Shown: one piece after another, positions 1 through 8,508 of the stretch
Layout of the letters: each line of letters starts with the position of its first letter
Position numbering within the stretch: position 1 is the stretch's first letter
From: Geomonas limicola
Lineage (GTDB): Bacteria; Desulfobacterota; Desulfuromonadia; Geobacterales; Geobacteraceae
Reading direction: 5' to 3'
Length of the DNA: 64,000 nucleotides
NCBI RefSeq assembly: GCF_014193675.1
Contig: NZ_BLXZ01000001.1
Location: forward strand, 310,001 to 374,000
Translations under genes and position numbers: made by a program
Notes under the pieces: model-generated
Seen by the model: only the letters and a program-made list of their open reading frames with translations
Told to the model about the DNA's origin: nothing
The model's database searches: none

Positions 1-899
1 CAGTGCGAATGGTAGGTAAGGGAGTGGATAATTTCCGCAAGCGGTGTTTCCAGAGAGACCAACTGCAGCGAAGCAAAGCCGCGCGGCTCCCCTACCCCAC
101 CCTCGTCGTCAATATCCTCCTCGAGGAGGTATCCGGTAAGGTACCCCTCTTCGCGAACCCCCACTACGCCTACGCCGGGCTTGCTGAAGCTTTCCCGCAA
201 CTGTTCCCAGGACACGCCGCGGTCGAAGGAGCAAAGCGGCTCGAAGATGCTGCGGGCGCTGAAGCTTTCGGTGAACAGTTGCAGGCCGCGCATCTGCCCC
301 AGGGCCTCACTCAAAGGGGACACGGGGGTCGCGTCCCGCACCGCGACCGGCAGCAGGGCCGGCGGCACGTCGAGCCCCAAGCTTCGTGCACATTCCGTCA
401 CGGCACGCTGCGCTTTCTGGTACAGCTTGGTGTTCCCCTCGGTGAGCACCTCGAGAAGCTGGAACATCTCCGGGAGGTAGGTACGTGCGAAGCGGGGATC
501 GTGGCGGGCGATATCACGCGTGTTGTCGATGATGTCGGCAAGCTTCACCGTCTTGGCGCGCGGCGAGGCCGCGGCCAGGTGCCGGCGGTCGATCTCCTTG
601 CGAGCGGCACGGTTGCCGTCGCTGACTCGGCTGATGTCAGTGAGTTCCGCAACCAGGGTCATCACCACTTTCCCGAAGTCCCGTTCCAGTTCCTCGAAGG
701 TAGCCGGGGTGTCCTCCACTGTGTCGTGCAGCCAGGCAGCCGCGACGACTTCAGGTTCACAGCCAACCTGCGCCACCAGATCGGCGACAGCTTTAAGGTG
801 CACCGGGTAGGGCTGATGCGTGTACTTGCGGCGCTGGTTGATGCGCTCGTGCATTTCGGTGGCGTAGAGTCGTGCGCGCTGTATCAGGTCGTTAGTCAT
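1..899 (-). CDS. SpoT/MESH1-like HD hydrolase with C-terminal CBS-like region (partial)
   Basis: Reading the minus strand from the ATG at 899 gives an open frame to the window edge (about 299 codons, C-terminus missing). Residues 1-150 resemble the HD domain of SpoT/RelA hydrolases: an early His in a PYPVHLKAVADLV stretch, the WLHDTVEDT metal-binding motif near residue 60, and KLADIIDNTRDI, which parallels KLADRLHNMRTL of SpoT. The last hundred residues (GVGVVGVREEGYLTGYLLEEDI, split here by the limit as GVGVVGVREEG then YLTGYLLEEDI) look like a CBS domain. No synthetase domain is visible. A (p)ppGpp or other nucleotide hydrolase role is inferred from the fold only. The longer plus-strand frame over the same bases has no recognisable domain. 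Confidence 0.8.
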   Translation of the reverse strand, partial: MTNDLIQRARLYATEMHERINQRRKYTHQPYPVHLKAVADLVAQVGCEPEVVAAAWLHDTVEDTPATFEELERDFGKVVMTLVAELTDISRVSDGNRAARKEIDRRHLAAASPRAKTVKLADIIDNTRDIARHDPRFARTYLPEMFQLLEVLTEGNTKLYQKAQRAVTECARSLGLDVPPALLPVAVRDATPVSPLSEALGQMRGLQLFTESFSARSIFEPLCSFDRGVSWEQLRESFSKPGVGVVGVREEGYLTGYLLEEDIDDEGGVGEPRGFASLQLVSLETPLAEIIHSLTYHSH

Positions 900-1173
900 A
901 ATCTATCCTGCAGTGGTGTTTATAAAAATCGGCGTTACTCTGGACAATTGTGCTAATCAAGAACCGTGAGTGACAGATATGTAAAGTTCAGCCACTTCTA
1001 GCACCAAGCTTCTGTAAGCAATAAACAACCGGAGCGGAAGTTTATGAGTATGGAAAGTCGTTCAATAGTAACACGTAGTGAAGAGGACTCAAGGTAGATG
1101 TTGTACTGTTGTAGGAGCAGGATAGACGTGGTGGGATCAGAAGTGATTGGTGCGGAGGGAAAGAATCAACAAC
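900..1173. other. Intergenic region, no gene seen
   Basis: This 274-base stretch separates the HD protein gene from the kinase gene stop; both genes read leftwards. It is more AT-rich than the flanks. I could not recognise a terminator, RNA or repeat in it. It should hold the promoter of the HD gene. Confidence 0.5.
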
Positions 1174-2808
1174 CTAGCGCAAGAGGCCCGTGCCGGAACG
1201 GGTTGAGCCCGGAATTTCAATGCGGAATTCAGCACCTTCTTCTGTATTGTGGGCCGTGATACTTCCGGACATGTTGTCTTCGATTATGTTTTTGGTCATA
1301 AATAGACCAATACCGGTGCCCTGGACAGCCTTGGTACTAAAATACGGCTCAAAAATTTTCTCTATTATCTCTTTAGGAATTCCCCCGGCGTTGTCGGTGA
1401 TAGTGACAACTGCGTGGTCACCCTGCATCGAGGATGCAATAACAACTTTTCCGCCTTCTACTTGTCGTTCCAAAAGGGCATCGCGTGCGTTTTGCAGGAT
1501 GTTGAGAAGGGCATGGCAGAACTCATTGAAGTACCCGGTGACGGTAGCTTGCCCCTGCAACTGGGTCACAACAGCAATGTGATTGTTCCGCAAACTGTCA
1601 CCGACCAGCGATAGTGTCCGCTCAATAGCTGCATCAATGCTGAAGGTGGTCTTCTCTTTGTTCGATACAAAAAAGTTCCTGAAATCGTCTATCGTCTGTG
1701 ACATGTGCTTGAGCAGCAGCATGGCCTGCTCTGTGCTCCTGCGCACCCTGCCCGTGTCCAGAAGCCCCAACTCGTAATCCAACTCCAGTGACTGGATGTG
1801 CAGACCAAGAACGTTCAGGGGTTGCCGCCACTGATGGGCGATGTTATGAACCATGTCTCCCATTGCCGCCAGGCGGCTTTGTTGGATAAGCAACTTGTCC
1901 TTCTGGCGGCTTTCCTCCACGGCCTTCATGCGCTCGGCATACTCTACCTGCAAAGAATTTACTGCTTGCGCCAGCTCCGCTGTACGCTGCTCCACCCTGC
2001 TCTCCAGCTCTTGGTTTATCCTTTGCAAATCACTCTGCGCCTGCCGCAACGACTCCGTTTGCACCTGTTCCAACTCCCTCGACGCCGCCAAGGCGGAGTT
2101 CATTGATGCAAAGCTACAGGCAAGTTGGCCCAGTTCGTCCCGACCTTCCATCTCCCCACGAAAGTTAAGATCTCCGGCTGTAATTGCCTGCGCCCAGCGG
2201 TTGAGGGAGTGGATAGGGCCGCTGATGCTCTGCACCGTACGCAAGGCTACGTACAGCATGGAGGCCGAAACGGTGACCATCAGGAAAAAGATGGCGTACT
2301 TTGCCCACTCCTGTACGAGTTCGAGACGGTTAGTGCTCGATCTCGACAGGCGGAGGGCGTCGCTCGTCAGGTCGCGGCTTTTTACCAGGAGTTGGCCGAC
2401 CACACGGTCCTTGCGGTCACGTAACACCTGATCAATAGGGTCCACGTTGATCTGCTGCTGGATCGCCTCGAGGAGGGTAAAAAGTTCGGTCTCCACCTCA
2501 TGGCTCTGGCGCAGGGTGCCGACCAAACTGCGTTGTTCTGCAGTGCTCGACGGGTACTGAGCCAAGCGCAGCCGTAATTTGTCTAGTATGGCATGGCACT
2601 GAACCCGGGGACGTTCTTCAGGCTGGCGCAGGTATTCCTGGAGCGAGGCGTTCAGCTCGAATAGGTTTTTAGTAATATCGGAGGAAGTTTGGTCGGCGAC
2701 CCGCACTTTAGCCGCTTCTTTGTTTGCCAAAAAAACAGCCAACGCAGCAACCAGCGCCAGCACCACAGGCAAAAAAGCAAGTACGTATAACCTCGCACGG
2801 ATCGTCAT
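1174..2808 (-). CDS. Membrane sensor histidine kinase (HAMP, HisKA, HATPase)
   Basis: This 544-residue protein has two membrane segments (about 8-27 and 171-190) enclosing a periplasmic helical sensor of some 140 residues. A HAMP linker follows (about 190-245), then a coiled coil (245-310), a dimerisation domain with phospho-acceptor His325 in HNIAHQWRQPLN, and a C-terminal ATPase with NILQNARDAL (N box), DNAGGIP (G1) and GTGIGLFMTK (G2). The HQWRQPLN H-box is typical of the ThiY/Gsu-type kinases found in this group. The start has an AAGGA site. It lies 42 bases downstream of a solute-binding-protein gene on the same strand, so the binding protein probably presents a ligand to this kinase. 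No response regulator is fused; the partner is unknown. Confidence 0.93.
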   Translation of the reverse strand: MTIRARLYVLAFLPVVLALVAALAVFLANKEAAKVRVADQTSSDITKNLFELNASLQEYLRQPEERPRVQCHAILDKLRLRLAQYPSSTAEQRSLVGTLRQSHEVETELFTLLEAIQQQINVDPIDQVLRDRKDRVVGQLLVKSRDLTSDALRLSRSSTNRLELVQEWAKYAIFFLMVTVSASMLYVALRTVQSISGPIHSLNRWAQAITAGDLNFRGEMEGRDELGQLACSFASMNSALAASRELEQVQTESLRQAQSDLQRINQELESRVEQRTAELAQAVNSLQVEYAERMKAVEESRQKDKLLIQQSRLAAMGDMVHNIAHQWRQPLNVLGLHIQSLELDYELGLLDTGRVRRSTEQAMLLLKHMSQTIDDFRNFFVSNKEKTTFSIDAAIERTLSLVGDSLRNNHIAVVTQLQGQATVTGYFNEFCHALLNILQNARDALLERQVEGGKVVIASSMQGDHAVVTITDNAGGIPKEIIEKIFEPYFSTKAVQGTGIGLFMTKNIIEDNMSGSITAHNTEEGAEFRIEIPGSTRSGTGLLR

Positions 2809-2850
2809 GATTTTCCTTGGTACACTGCCGATGGGGTATAATGCGGACGG

Positions 2851-3891
2851 CTAGTGGATGATCGTCACCTCACCTGGAGCTACCGATTCAAGGCCGTTGA
2901 AGCTGATGTAGTCAAGAAAGTTCGGAATCTGCCCCCCCGACGTCAACTCCTTCTTTACGGCCCAACGCGCCTCATTTTCCAGGTTTTCAATGAGCAAGGG
3001 GTTCAGCGACAAGGCCAGCTTAACCCGTTGCCAGGTTTCTCGCGCGGCTCCAGGCTCCATTTCGGAATACTTGGTGGCTATTGCCAATGATTCTTCCCCA
3101 TGTTCCTTTATGAACGCGCAAGCCGTTGACAACGCGCGCAGAACCCGTTTGACATCCTCGGGATTTTTCCGGATGTACTCATCCGTGGCGACCAGGTTCC
3201 AGGTCTGGGTGTAGATTTGCTGCTCATCACCGTCAAAAACCACCGCTTTGTCTCCAAGCTGCCTTATAAGTCTCGCCAATGGAGGCCCCCATAGAATAGC
3301 CGCCTGTATTTGCCCCTTCTTGAGGGCTTCGGCCATCCCATCTGCCGTGAGGTCCACCAACCTCACCCTTCCCTCGGGTACTTTGTGATAGAGGAGGAAG
3401 CTGTCCAGAATGAAGTGCCCGTTGGTTCCCAGGGAAACGCCGATATTTTTGTCTGCGAGATCCTTCGGGGAGGAGATATTGTACTGTTTGAGGGCTACGA
3501 TAGAGTGGGTTCTGGACTGGCGGGCGATTGTGGCGATTACGGAAATTTTCCTGCCTTTCAGGGCCTCCATGGCAATGGGGTAATCCGCAACCGTGCCGAT
3601 ATCAGCTTTCCCCTCAATAACAGCCTTCAAAGCCTCCTTGCCAACCCAGAAAAAGGCATGCGAGACCTCAATTCCCTCTTGGCGGAAGAGATTTTTTTCC
3701 AGTGCAGCATAGATGGGAGCGGAGCCAAGAAAGCGGACATCGGCCACCCGGACCTGGTGCAGCCCGGCACCAGAGGGAGCGACACGCTGCAACAGCAGGT
3801 AGCCGCCAAGGGCAGCCAACAGAAGGATGATGACGATAAGGGCTTTGACCTTTCGCGCGTGTTTTTCGATCATCAGTATGACCAGTGACAT
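2851..3891 (-). CDS. Membrane-anchored ABC-type solute-binding protein (NMT1/SsuA-like)
   Basis: The protein is 346 residues from the ATG at 3891, chosen because AGGAAGG sits five bases upstream; a longer TTG-started frame reaches 3921. It has one hydrophobic segment (about 16-38) and then a periplasmic binding-protein fold of the NMT1/SsuA type (VADVRFLGSAPIYAAL, KADIGTVADYPIAMEAL, IGVSLGTNGHFILD). There are no permease or ATPase genes beside it. It is immediately upstream of the histidine kinase at 1174-2808, probably as one transcript. I infer a sensory rather than transport role. The ligand cannot be read from sequence; members of the family bind sulfonates, nitrate, thiamine precursors and other small molecules. 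Confidence 0.85.
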   Translation of the reverse strand: MSLVILMIEKHARKVKALIVIILLLAALGGYLLLQRVAPSGAGLHQVRVADVRFLGSAPIYAALEKNLFRQEGIEVSHAFFWVGKEALKAVIEGKADIGTVADYPIAMEALKGRKISVIATIARQSRTHSIVALKQYNISSPKDLADKNIGVSLGTNGHFILDSFLLYHKVPEGRVRLVDLTADGMAEALKKGQIQAAILWGPPLARLIRQLGDKAVVFDGDEQQIYTQTWNLVATDEYIRKNPEDVKRVLRALSTACAFIKEHGEESLAIATKYSEMEPGAARETWQRVKLALSLNPLLIENLENEARWAVKKELTSGGQIPNFLDYISFNGLESVAPGEVTIIH

Positions 3892-4230
3892 AGCAACCTT
3901 CCTGCATAGCGCCTTGTACAAAGTTCATCGCGTAAGTTACCACAGCCAGATATTGTGATTCAATGCATTTGTCTTAACAATCCTGAGACCTACATCTATG
4001 TACGAAAATAGCTCACACCTGAAGTAGTATTTGGATGTGCCGAGTATTACGGATAGAGAGATTCTTGGATATGACAGTTACGAAGCGGGAGTTGGAGCAC
4101 TGAAAGGAAGGACAACCGCCCTGCAGATTGATATGAGCGGCGCTGGTTAGCTGAATAAGAGTCCTCTCGCCACTCTATGGAAGTTGTGGGAGCGACTTTT
4201 GAATAAACATTGATACAAGGGTACACCGAC
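3892..4230. other. Intergenic region upstream of solute-binding protein
   Basis: These 339 bases lie between two minus-strand units and must hold the promoter for the binding-protein/kinase pair and the end of the response-regulator transcript. I see no coding signal, tRNA, clear hairpin with a T-run, or copy of the intergenic repeats found elsewhere in the window. Confidence 0.5.
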
Positions 4231-4644
4231 TTATACGGCTACGGCGCCCTCAACCGGACCGGGAAGGAGCTGCAGAATCGATGAGAGAGATTGCGTAGTC
4301 AGCGGCTTTTGGAAACAGCCAAGGACACCGAGGCTGCGACAGGTCGCCAAGACGTGGGGTTCTTCGCTGGAACTGACAATCACGACGTTTAATCTGCTGG
4401 TCGCAGCCTCGGACCTCAGTTTCCGCAGCACCTCGACTCCGTCCATTTTCGGGAGTTTCAGATCGAGCAGGACCAGGTCAGGCAGAACCGTCACATTCCG
4501 CGCCGCCGAAGACAGCCACGAGATAGCCTCGCAGCCGTCGCGCACTACGGCAACCTCCTGCATCCCCGCTTTTCTTAAGGCCCTCAGAGCAAGCCATTCG
4601 TCGTCAACGTTGTCTTCAACCAGCAAAACTGACAGGTTGTCCAT
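4231..4644 (-). CDS. Single-domain response regulator (Rcp1/CheY-like)
   Basis: The protein is a 137-residue stand-alone receiver. It shows the acidic pair in VEDNVDDE, phospho-acceptor Asp61 in LVLLDLKLPKMDG, Ser/Thr in VIVSSSEE and Lys in CFQKPLTT. The form (VEDN.DDE, LDLKLPKMDG) is that of Rcp1-type regulators that pair with phytochrome-like or PAS kinases. ATG at 4644 is chosen over an upstream TTG because GGGGAGG precedes it. The start overlaps the last 29 bases of the kinase gene at 4616, so the two are translationally coupled and likely cognate. There is no output domain, so phosphotransfer or protein binding is the probable mode. Confidence 0.93.
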   Translation of the reverse strand: MDNLSVLLVEDNVDDEWLALRALRKAGMQEVAVVRDGCEAISWLSSAARNVTVLPDLVLLDLKLPKMDGVEVLRKLRSEAATSRLNVVIVSSSEEPHVLATCRSLGVLGCFQKPLTTQSLSSILQLLPGPVEGAVAV

Positions 4645-6082
4645 CACCACCTCCCCTGGGTCCAAACCACTCTACAAAATCGCCGGTGCCAAGCGTGAAA
4701 AAGAAGGTAGCCCCCTCACCTGGCGCCCCCTCGGCCCAGATCGACCCGCCGTGCCGCTCGATGATCCTCTTCACGATGGTCAGTCCCATGCCGCTTCCTT
4801 CAAACTGGCTATCGTGATGCAACCTGGAAAATGGCTCGAACAGCCTGTGGCAAAACTCCATATCGAAGCCGACGCCACCGTCGCGGACGTAATAGGCGCC
4901 GCTGCTTTCTTGCCAGCCGACCTCGATCGTCACAGTCTGTCTGGTCCCGCTGTACTTCACCGCGTTATGCAGGAGATTGCGCAGACAGATGTTCAGCATC
5001 CCCTGGTCCGCCTGTGCCGTGAGTGCCGGGGTTACCCGCAACAGTACCTCGCGCCCGGGCAACTCGGTGCACAACTCGTTCACGATCTGACTCGCCAACT
5101 CCGACAGGTCGATGGCCTCCCGCGACAGGTGCGCCCGGGACAACCGGTTTATCAGTAGCAGGCTGTCGATCACGGTGCGCAGTCGCCGACTGGCAACTTC
5201 AATACGATCACTCAGATAGGGAAGCTCTTCCGTATCCCCCCCAGCCACGGCCTCTTTCACAAGTCCGCTAAAAGCGTTCAGCCGCGCGATCGGCCCACGC
5301 AACTCGTGGGAAATGGAGTGGCAAAAGCTCTCCAGGTCGGCATTGAGCCGGGAAAGTTCCGCCGATCTTTCGGCCACCCGCTGTTCCAGGTTCGAGTTGA
5401 GTTGCAGCAGCTTGCCTTCCATCTGCTTTCGGCTGGTAATGTCGGTACACATGGCGAAGGTGCCATCCACGTTTGCGCCGTCCATCCTGGGCGCTGCCGA
5501 GACCTGAAGCCAGATGACGGAGCCGTCGCTGCGAGGTATCCGCACCTCGAATCTGGCTACGCCACCCTGCCGCAGGGCCTTCAGCTGGTGCAGAAAAACT
5601 GACCGATCTTCGGGGTGCACGAACCCCTCGGCGGGCCGGCCGAGCACGCTGTTCTGATCGAGAATCCGAATCATCCGCTCATTCACATAGCTGCTGGTTC
5701 CATCGGCCTCCACTACCCAGATACCCTCGTTGGCGGTGTTGACCAGCGTGGGAAAATACTGCTCGCTCTGCTTAAGTCGGGAGGTAGTCTCACGGAGCTT
5801 CTCTGCGGCCGCGGCACGATCCGAGGCGTAACGGGCTTCCGCTTCAGCCTCCACGACTTTTTGTTGGTGCTGGTGAATGCTGTGCCAGCCCCACGAGAAG
5901 GCGCCGCCGAGGCCCGCAAAGGCTAATAGACGCAGGGGGTGGAAGGTCTCTGCTCCGAAGGGTATGCCGGCAGTCAATTTCATCCAGAAAAGCATCCCGA
6001 TCGAGAGGCCGGTTGCGGCGAGTCCGGGGACGAGCCCTCCGTATGCCGCGGCCACCAGGACGGCAGGGAAAAAGGTGGCTAA
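4616..6082 (-). CDS. C-terminal part of frameshifted DUF4118-PAS-histidine kinase
   Basis: This frame continues the protein begun at 7038 after a one-base shift near 6082-6095. It holds the second half of a DUF4118 membrane domain (ATFFPAVLVAAAYGG, GLVPGLAATGLS), a coiled linker, a PAS domain (about QSEQYFPTLVN to CTDITSRKQ), a HisKA domain with FCHSISHELRGPIARL, and an HATPase domain with LLHNAVKYS, DGGVGFD and GSGMGLTIVK. The catalytic part looks intact. Upstream of about 6082 this frame is only a shadow of the other fragment. It overlaps the receiver gene at 4644. Whether the protein is made depends on the shift being a sequencing error, a real mutation or recoding. Confidence 0.8.
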   Translation of the reverse strand, partial: LATFFPAVLVAAAYGGLVPGLAATGLSIGMLFWMKLTAGIPFGAETFHPLRLLAFAGLGGAFSWGWHSIHQHQQKVVEAEAEARYASDRAAAAEKLRETTSRLKQSEQYFPTLVNTANEGIWVVEADGTSSYVNERMIRILDQNSVLGRPAEGFVHPEDRSVFLHQLKALRQGGVARFEVRIPRSDGSVIWLQVSAAPRMDGANVDGTFAMCTDITSRKQMEGKLLQLNSNLEQRVAERSAELSRLNADLESFCHSISHELRGPIARLNAFSGLVKEAVAGGDTEELPYLSDRIEVASRRLRTVIDSLLLINRLSRAHLSREAIDLSELASQIVNELCTELPGREVLLRVTPALTAQADQGMLNICLRNLLHNAVKYSGTRQTVTIEVGWQESSGAYYVRDGGVGFDMEFCHRLFEPFSRLHHDSQFEGSGMGLTIVKRIIERHGGSIWAEGAPGEGATFFFTLGTGDFVEWFGPRGGGDGQPVSFAG

Positions 6083-7038
6083 GGGAAGTTTCCTCCCAGG
6101 TAGGGCAGCAACAGGAGACGGGCCGCCGCACCCATGCACACCAAAACCGCGGCAATGGCGGCAGAAATTGCCCACTTCTGCCGCATCTCGGTAAGAGCCC
6201 TCCAGAAGGGAACTCCTTCGGGTAAAGGCACCATGTGTGACACCAGTGCCCCTATTACCAGGTAAAACCCTCCCAGCGACTGGGTCCCGCGTCCCAGCCA
6301 GCCAACCCAACCGCCGTTGACCTTCTGGACCAATACTCCTGTGACCCCGATAGCCAAAAGCATGAGTGCGGGGGGGTACCAGCGCAGTGCAGAAGATGCC
6401 GACCGGTTCAGCCAGAGTAGGATCAATGCCGCCAAAGCGAGCATTGCAACCGCTGAACCGAGCACAAACTGCCGCACCATGGTTCCCCCCTTCCCTGCGA
6501 TGAAGAAGACGGGAAGCCCCCCCGAGTAGGCGAGCACCACAATCAGGCCGGCTACCGCTCCCGCCAGGAGGTAGGTCGTGGCCAACGCCGCGCGGCCGTT
6601 ACCCTCGGAGAGTTGCCACTTCGGTGAAAGACCGGCACCGGCAAGATGGCAGAAAGAGGATCCCCAGAGGCAGCAATTATGCATGGTTATCAGGCTGTTG
6701 ATGTCAACCGTCTCCCTGAAGAGCCCCAGTCCACTCACCGTTCCCACGAGTCCGGAGCAGTTCCAGATTATCGCCCCGCATCCCATCATCAGCAGGCCCG
6801 GCCGACGCTGTTCCAGGAAGGTTTTGGCAATAACAGCCGCGGCAATGGCATTGAAAAGGGTATAGCCCAAGAAGGCGTTGGCAGCCATGAGGCCGAATGA
6901 TTCGTGGGAGGCGAGCGGGGCGGGTTGCCAAGGTGAGGTGAGCAGAACGACAAGAAGCACCGGGACCGGTAGCCAGAAGAAGGGTTGAACCATGGAAGCA
7001 TGTTGGACGATTTCTTGGAGGAACCTGCTGAATTTCAT
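6079..7038 (-). CDS. N-terminal membrane part of the frameshifted histidine kinase
   Basis: From ATG 7038 this frame encodes about 319 residues with seven or more hydrophobic segments, a membrane sensor of the 7TM/MASE type. It then enters a DUF4118 domain (ISAAIAAVLVCMG, RLLLLPYLGGNFP) and stops at 6079 in the middle of that domain. The missing continuation, ATFFPAVLVAAAYGG, is found in the frame one base back. Together the two frames make a protein of about 806 residues: 7TM sensor, DUF4118, PAS, HisKA, HATPase. No classical X-XXY-YYZ slippery heptamer is visible at the junction, so a simple one-base loss is the likeliest cause. Ligand unknown. Confidence 0.8.
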   Translation of the reverse strand: MKFSRFLQEIVQHASMVQPFFWLPVPVLLVVLLTSPWQPAPLASHESFGLMAANAFLGYTLFNAIAAAVIAKTFLEQRRPGLLMMGCGAIIWNCSGLVGTVSGLGLFRETVDINSLITMHNCCLWGSSFCHLAGAGLSPKWQLSEGNGRAALATTYLLAGAVAGLIVVLAYSGGLPVFFIAGKGGTMVRQFVLGSAVAMLALAALILLWLNRSASSALRWYPPALMLLAIGVTGVLVQKVNGGWVGWLGRGTQSLGGFYLVIGALVSHMVPLPEGVPFWRALTEMRQKWAISAAIAAVLVCMGAAARLLLLPYLGGNFP

Positions 7039-7276
7039 CCTTGTAGGCCTTATGAAAGCATTTTTTGCGCCATCACCTGAGACGGAAAGCGTAGAGTGTA
7101 TTGCAAGAAGGCAATGAGATGCAGTTCATTTTAGGACGCATCTTATATCAAGCGCGACCGGTAAAAGTCAATATATATCCTCCGAAAAAATATTTAGAAA
7201 TTCAGGGAGAGTTGGAGAAGAAGCACGAGATTCGGCAGGAAACAGCGAGAGGAAAGGTTGTACTGCGAAAACGCAG

Positions 7277-7309
7277 AAAAGCCCCGCAGCGATACGCTGC
7301 GGGGCTTTC
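7277..7309 (-). terminator. Rho-independent terminator of tRNA(CAU)
   Basis: A perfect ten-base-pair GC-rich stem, GCCCCGCAGC paired with GCTGCGGGGC around a five-base loop (7281-7305), is followed on the minus strand by TTTT. It lies just downstream of the tRNA. Confidence 0.9.
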
Positions 7310-7313
7310 TATA

Positions 7314-7390
7314 TGGTGGCGGTTCAGGGACTTGAACCCCGGACACTACGGATATGAACCGTATGCTCTAACCAACTGAGCTAAACCGCC
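7314..7390 (-). tRNA. tRNA with CAU anticodon (probably elongator tRNA-Met)
   Basis: The minus strand folds as a full cloverleaf of 77 bases including an encoded CCA: acceptor GGCGGTT/AACCGCC, D arm GCTCAGTTGGTTAGAGC, anticodon stem ACGG/CCGT with loop TTCATAT, and T arm with GGTTCAAGTCC. The anticodon is CAU. Elongator Met is the likely identity, but tRNA-Ile2 (lysidine-modified CAU) cannot be excluded by eye. Confidence 0.92.
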
Positions 7391-7449
7391 GAAACTCATA
7401 ATTATTTCTTAGCTTTTAACACCGCAGTGCAGCGCCTCAAGAGTTTTCC

Positions 7450-7478
7450 TTTATAGACGAGCAGGCCTTTTTTGTCAA
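7450..7478 (-). promoter_or_regulatory. Sigma-70 promoter of the tRNA(CAU) gene
   Basis: On the minus strand a consensus -35 TTGACA (7478-7473) and -10 TATAAA (7455-7450) are separated by exactly 17 bases, about 60 bases ahead of the tRNA 5' end. A transcript start near 7443 is expected. Confidence 0.85.
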
Positions 7479-7537
7479 TTAAAAAATCTGGGTCGCCGTT
7501 TTTTTCCAGCTAACGGCTACGGCGACCCAAATCGGCT

Positions 7538-8212
7538 CTATTTGCTGACCTCGAGGAGCTCGACGTCGAAAACGAGGGTGGAGTTTGCCGGTATCGCCCC
7601 GGAACCGCGCTCGCCATAGGCCAGGTCCGGCGGGCACACCAGTTTCGCCTTGCCACCCGGTTTCATCATCTGCACCCCTTCGGTCCAGCACTTGACCACC
7701 TGGTTCAGCCGGAATTCGACCGGCTGCCCAGTCGCATAGGAGCTGTCGAATTCCTTGCCGTCCACAAAGGTGCCGCGGTAGTTCACCTTCACCTTGTCGG
7801 TCGCCGCCGGAGAAGTGCCGGTGCCTTCCTTGACCGGCACGTAGACCATGCCGGAAGCGGTCTTGACCGCACCCTTCTCTTTGGCCGCCTGATCGATCAC
7901 CTCTTTGGACTTGGCGGCAAGCTTGTTGCCTTGGGCATCGCGACGCGCCACGGCAAGCTGCTGGATCTTGTTCTTGTAGGCCTCCATCTCGACGAGGGGC
8001 TTGCTCCCCATGACGCCGTCGCTCAGCCCCTGCTTCACGATTTCGAGTTCCTGGGGGGTGAGATCGAAGACACTCAACTGGCGCGCTATAACCTGACCGA
8101 CGGCGTAGAGTGTCTTCTGATCATCGGTTTGAAGCGATTTCTGATCCTGGCCGGCTGCACAAACAGGCAGAGCCAGAACCGTAACGAGTGCTGCTGTGAC
8201 GAATGAACGCAT
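7538..8212 (-). CDS. FKBP-type peptidyl-prolyl isomerase, exported (FkpA/Mip-like)
   Basis: The protein has 224 residues. The ATG at 8212 starts a clean signal peptide (MRSFVTAALVTVLALPVCAA) with GGAG upstream, so it is preferred over the ATG at 8233. An N-terminal helical dimerisation domain (about 25-115) leads to an FKBP domain (about 125-224) with VKVNYRGTFVDGKEFDSSY, GVQMMKPGGKAKLVCPP and AYGERGSGAIPANSTLVFDVELL. These are the features of FkpA/Mip PPIases that fold proteins in the periplasm or at the cell surface. It is flanked by a tRNA and a regulator gene and seems to be transcribed alone. Confidence 0.93.
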   Translation of the reverse strand: MRSFVTAALVTVLALPVCAAGQDQKSLQTDDQKTLYAVGQVIARQLSVFDLTPQELEIVKQGLSDGVMGSKPLVEMEAYKNKIQQLAVARRDAQGNKLAAKSKEVIDQAAKEKGAVKTASGMVYVPVKEGTGTSPAATDKVKVNYRGTFVDGKEFDSSYATGQPVEFRLNQVVKCWTEGVQMMKPGGKAKLVCPPDLAYGERGSGAIPANSTLVFDVELLEVSK

Positions 8213-8333
8213 TGTCGTGGTCTCCAGTGTCATGAAAGTAGGTATGCCATACGCATGAGAGCGAATTATAGCAAGGAGCCGCTCTGTGTAAAGGTATTAG
8301 CGCCTGTGACAGGATTGGTTAAGACTGAAAAGG

Positions 8334-8372
8334 CAAATCCCCCCTGCCCCCCCCTTCGCAAAGGGGGGAACT
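8334..8372. repeat. Intergenic CCCCC/TTCGCAAAGGGGG repeat
   Basis: A C-rich run, CTTCGCAAAG and a G-rich run form an imperfect palindrome. Near-identical copies lie at 12995-13033 and 46431-46470, and looser relatives at several other intergenic sites. Confidence 0.8.
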
Positions 8373-8454
8373 CTTGGGCTGCTTTTAGCCGTTGTGGGGA
8401 TGGAGCTGAGCTCCCGGCTGATTCGGCAAAACTGTATGAGCAGCTATGCGGGCG

Positions 8455-8486
8455 TAAAAAAAAGCACCCCGTGAGGTGCTTTTTCT
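8455..8486. terminator. Bidirectional terminator downstream of mucR-like gene
   Basis: AAAAAGCACC and GGTGCTTTTT pair around GGGGTGAG-type loop bases, flanked by A and T runs on both strands. On the minus strand it follows the stop codon at 8509. Confidence 0.85.
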
Positions 8487-8508
8487 CGATCTGGTTACCA
8501 AGCTCAGG

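Noticed and set aside
3..956. Long plus-strand open frame at the left edge
   Set aside because: It lies opposite the HD protein, whose minus-strand frame has clear SpoT-like motifs; the plus frame has no recognisable domain or Shine-Dalgarno.
6079..6100. Programmed -1 frameshift in the kinase gene
   Set aside because: I looked for X-XXY-YYZ. GGAAACTTCCCTTAG has no heptamer of that form, so recoding is not supported.
7101..7379. 92-codon plus-strand frame
   Set aside because: It runs through the tRNA(CAU) terminator and into the tRNA itself in antisense.
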